A stretch of DNA of 64,000 nt from NCBI RefSeq assembly GCF_026151205.1, contig NC_087072.1, forward strand, positions 12,440,169 through 12,504,168, in the 5' to 3' direction. Each line of letters begins with the position of its first letter. Position 1 is the first letter of the stretch. Position numbers and translations under genes: made by a program. The notes beneath the pieces were generated by a model. The model was given only the letters and a program-made list of their open reading frames with translations. It searched no databases and was not told the origin of the DNA. This DNA is from Bolinopsis microptera. Lineage: Eukaryota > Ctenophora > Tentaculata > Lobata > Bolinopsidae. Positions 62,213 through 64,000 of the stretch are shown here, piece after piece.

Positions 62213-63277
62213 GTATCTTTCTCTCAGCTCCGTTTTTCTACTTATCAGGATGATTGGGTAGATCAATGCATACATGAGGGGGAGTGTGAACTCGGTCAAC
62301 CCAAACATAATCCCTACATTCACCCAGAACTGCTCATTGTGAACGTAATTATCGTCGTCAAAATGAGAAACCGACACCAGTATGTACCAAACCATCATCA
62401 TCAGGAAGTAGGCTGCATTGCACAAAAAGAAGAGGACGGAGACCCAAAAGACAGTAACTATGGCATGATTAGCTGTGCTGGACATGGTTGAGGAGGTTGC
62501 ATTTTGTTGGAGCGTCTCTTTCAAGTATTTTATCTGAATTATCATACAGATAAGTACAGTGAGGGGGATGCAAATGAAGTAAAAAGTAGCATATATGTAC
62601 AGCAGGCTATTGTACTTACTTTGCAGTTCTATTTTGTTGTTAGATCTAGCACATTTTGATACTCCACTCTGGTCTGGCATGCAAAGTACTGCGACGATGG
62701 TGGGCAGTCCCGGAAAGTTGAAACCTTCAATGAGGTAGCGAAACACCTTGGTGATGAAATTAAGAGGAACATTGCTTTCGAAGAACACCAAGATTGCCAC
62801 CATGTCTGAGATGTGCAGCAAGGCTATAACTGCACAGCAGAGAGCTATAACTAACCTTAGACGTGGAGTGTTAATTCTGTCGAATGGTTGCACGAGTTTG
62901 ACAGTAAGGGTGATCGTCATGGCTAGATTGAAGAGCTTAGACCAGTTTACTCCCGGTAGAGAAGTGACCATGTAGTAAAGCAAGCTCTTGTACAGAGCTT
63001 CTTGTTCGACCAGTCCCACATTTACCAGGATACTCACAACTGAGATTACAATTTCTCCTTGTGCTTTCAGAATGTCCGCCATAGCGATTCCCATGAATAA
63101 GCCGGCTACTAATTTGGTTTTGTCCTTGTAGTAGTTTGCAAAGATGATTATGTTATGTACCACCACCACGATACCCAGAGTGATGTTAACCGGGGATAGG
63201 CAGAAGAAGACTCCCTTGAAAATGAGCGTGTCCATCCTCATGGTAGCATTGGGGGTGGTAAGGTAATAAAGGTTCAT
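62111..63277 (-). CDS. Seven-transmembrane receptor, class A GPCR-like orphan
   Basis: A 388-residue multipass protein starting at ATG 63277 (minus). Hydrophobic helices fall at about 24-50, 57-85, 103-130, 139-165, 222-247, 272-300 and 322-347. An Asn in helix 1 (VVVVHNIIIF), AMADILK in helix 2, LVQPFDRI after helix 3 and PLMYALIYP in helix 7 (NPxxY-like position) suggest a divergent rhodopsin-type GPCR. NAT near residue 10 is an N-glycosylation sequon, and SCCGLRC after helix 7 could be palmitoylated. There is no clear DRY or NPxxY, so ligand and subfamily cannot be named. One exon; the tail and stop lie in the 62-bp repeat. Confidence 0.75.
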   Translation of the reverse strand: MNLYYLTTPNATMRMDTLIFKGVFFCLSPVNITLGIVVVVHNIIIFANYYKDKTKLVAGLFMGIAMADILKAQGEIVISVVSILVNVGLVEQEALYKSLLYYMVTSLPGVNWSKLFNLAMTITLTVKLVQPFDRINTPRLRLVIALCCAVIALLHISDMVAILVFFESNVPLNFITKVFRYLIEGFNFPGLPTIVAVLCMPDQSGVSKCARSNNKIELQSKYNSLLYIYATFYFICIPLTVLICMIIQIKYLKETLQQNATSSTMSSTANHAIVTVFWVSVLFFLCNAAYFLMMMVWYILVSVSHFDDDNYVHNEQFWVNVGIMFGLTEFTLPLMYALIYPIILISRKTELRERYVGYWRRITSCCGLRCLNNSNTEGTGEGSPAAVD

Positions 63278-64000
63278 GATTCCTTTTTGTATCTCTGTAT
63301 CAGTATGGTGAGAACTGATAATCCTATGAATGAGACGAATTGGTTTAGATAGTTCATTAGTTGATATTTATAAATATAAATATTTATTTTATTTGTACGT
63401 TTATTATTTGTACGTTTCTGCAGTTTAAGTTATAAAATTGCTGTCCATAGAAAAGGACAGGCAAACTAACTTAATTTTAAATTCGCGGAAAATCGGGGCT
63501 AAAAACTCGAAAATCAAACATTCGCGTCGAATTTGCGACAAAAGATAAAATATTTGCAGTTGAATTTGCAGTGCTTAGTTCAAAGTTAAAGGACACATAT
63601 TCATTGATATAAGAATAACCATCTGGTCGGCCCATATGGTGATGTGACCACGCTTTATTAGTTAATTCATTCGATACGGATGTTACATCACCAATAACCC
63701 TGCTTCGAAATGGCAGATCATTTCTTTGCTCAGGTGAAGGGTGAGCTTATATTGGCAGGACTTCTCTAGAAACGTTAACACTCGCGATCCATTTAGTACA
63801 AATCAGAATTGAACAAGCGAATTTTATTTGTAAGAAAGGCACTGATGAGTTTTTGTGACGTGATCAAATACTAAATAGTAATACTGACGCAGATTTGATC
63901 CTAAAATTAAAGGTAAATCTAAAAAAGTGCATTACATAATAACACAATTGCATTGTAAAAATAAAATCTGGCTATGTTTTGTTGTCACTTTTACTTTTAG
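63278..64000. other. 5' flank of the receptor gene
   Basis: AT-rich upstream region. TATTTATAAATATAAATATT near 63365 and a doublet of TTTATTATTTGTACGTTT-like words near 63400 are the only notable features. No gene seen. Confidence 0.5.

Overview
The window is nuclear DNA from an animal, probably an invertebrate or early-branching metazoan; I cannot name the species. It is AT-rich by eye. It has GT-AG introns, metazoan gene families (Rho GTPases, a PR/SET zinc-finger protein, an MBOAT acyltransferase, a 7TM receptor, a discoidin/sushi secreted protein), remnants of LINE, Helitron and Mutator-type elements, and very many minisatellites. Several apparent long reading frames begin at TTG or GTG; I used ATG starts throughout.

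About 1-45,100 is a cluster of Rho-family small GTPase genes, nearly all on the + strand. I count 17 genes, pseudogenes or truncated loci that carry a recognisable P-loop region, plus a partial copy at the left edge and two smaller remnants. Positions 1-13,300 hold intronless, recently tandem-duplicated copies: a pair at 2525/4523 and a quartet at 6547/8112/9481/10889. Positions 14,360-19,100 hold more divergent copies (14360, 16925, 18457) and a pseudogene (15317) beside a LINE insertion. After an LPCAT3-like acyltransferase gene (22061-23383) and a 1.46 kb inverted-repeat element (25140-26601) come Rho genes with introns (26919, 29782, 33235, 39906, 41133). One of these (29782) carries a small secreted-protein gene antisense in its intron; another (41133) has Helitron-derived DNA in an intron and a nonsense codon in its last exon. 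The cluster is interrupted at 35,769-39,218 by a minus-strand secreted protein with four near-identical discoidin/FTP-like exons and a sushi-like exon.

The main biological point is that most of the encoded GTPases have lost residues needed for GTP hydrolysis (equivalents of Rac Gln61 and Gly12), and most lack the Rho insert helix. Most nevertheless keep the P-loop Lys-Thr, the effector loop and a polybasic CAAX tail. Genes 29782 and 41133 are the closest to conventional Rac/Cdc42, but 29782 has a changed base-recognition motif and 41133 is interrupted by a stop.

About 48,600-60,151 is a nine-exon PRDM gene, most like PRDM6: a PR domain, a Pro-rich linker with one isolated C2H2 finger, and three C-terminal fingers. 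Its introns carry several minisatellites, including one of CRE plus E-box units that was split by a 1.3 kb Mutator-like element with about 284-bp terminal inverted repeats and a 9-bp target duplication. The right end holds a minus-strand 7TM receptor (62111-63277) whose last codons and stop lie inside a 62-bp tandem repeat. Two Rho genes have the same kind of stop-codon-spanning repeat.
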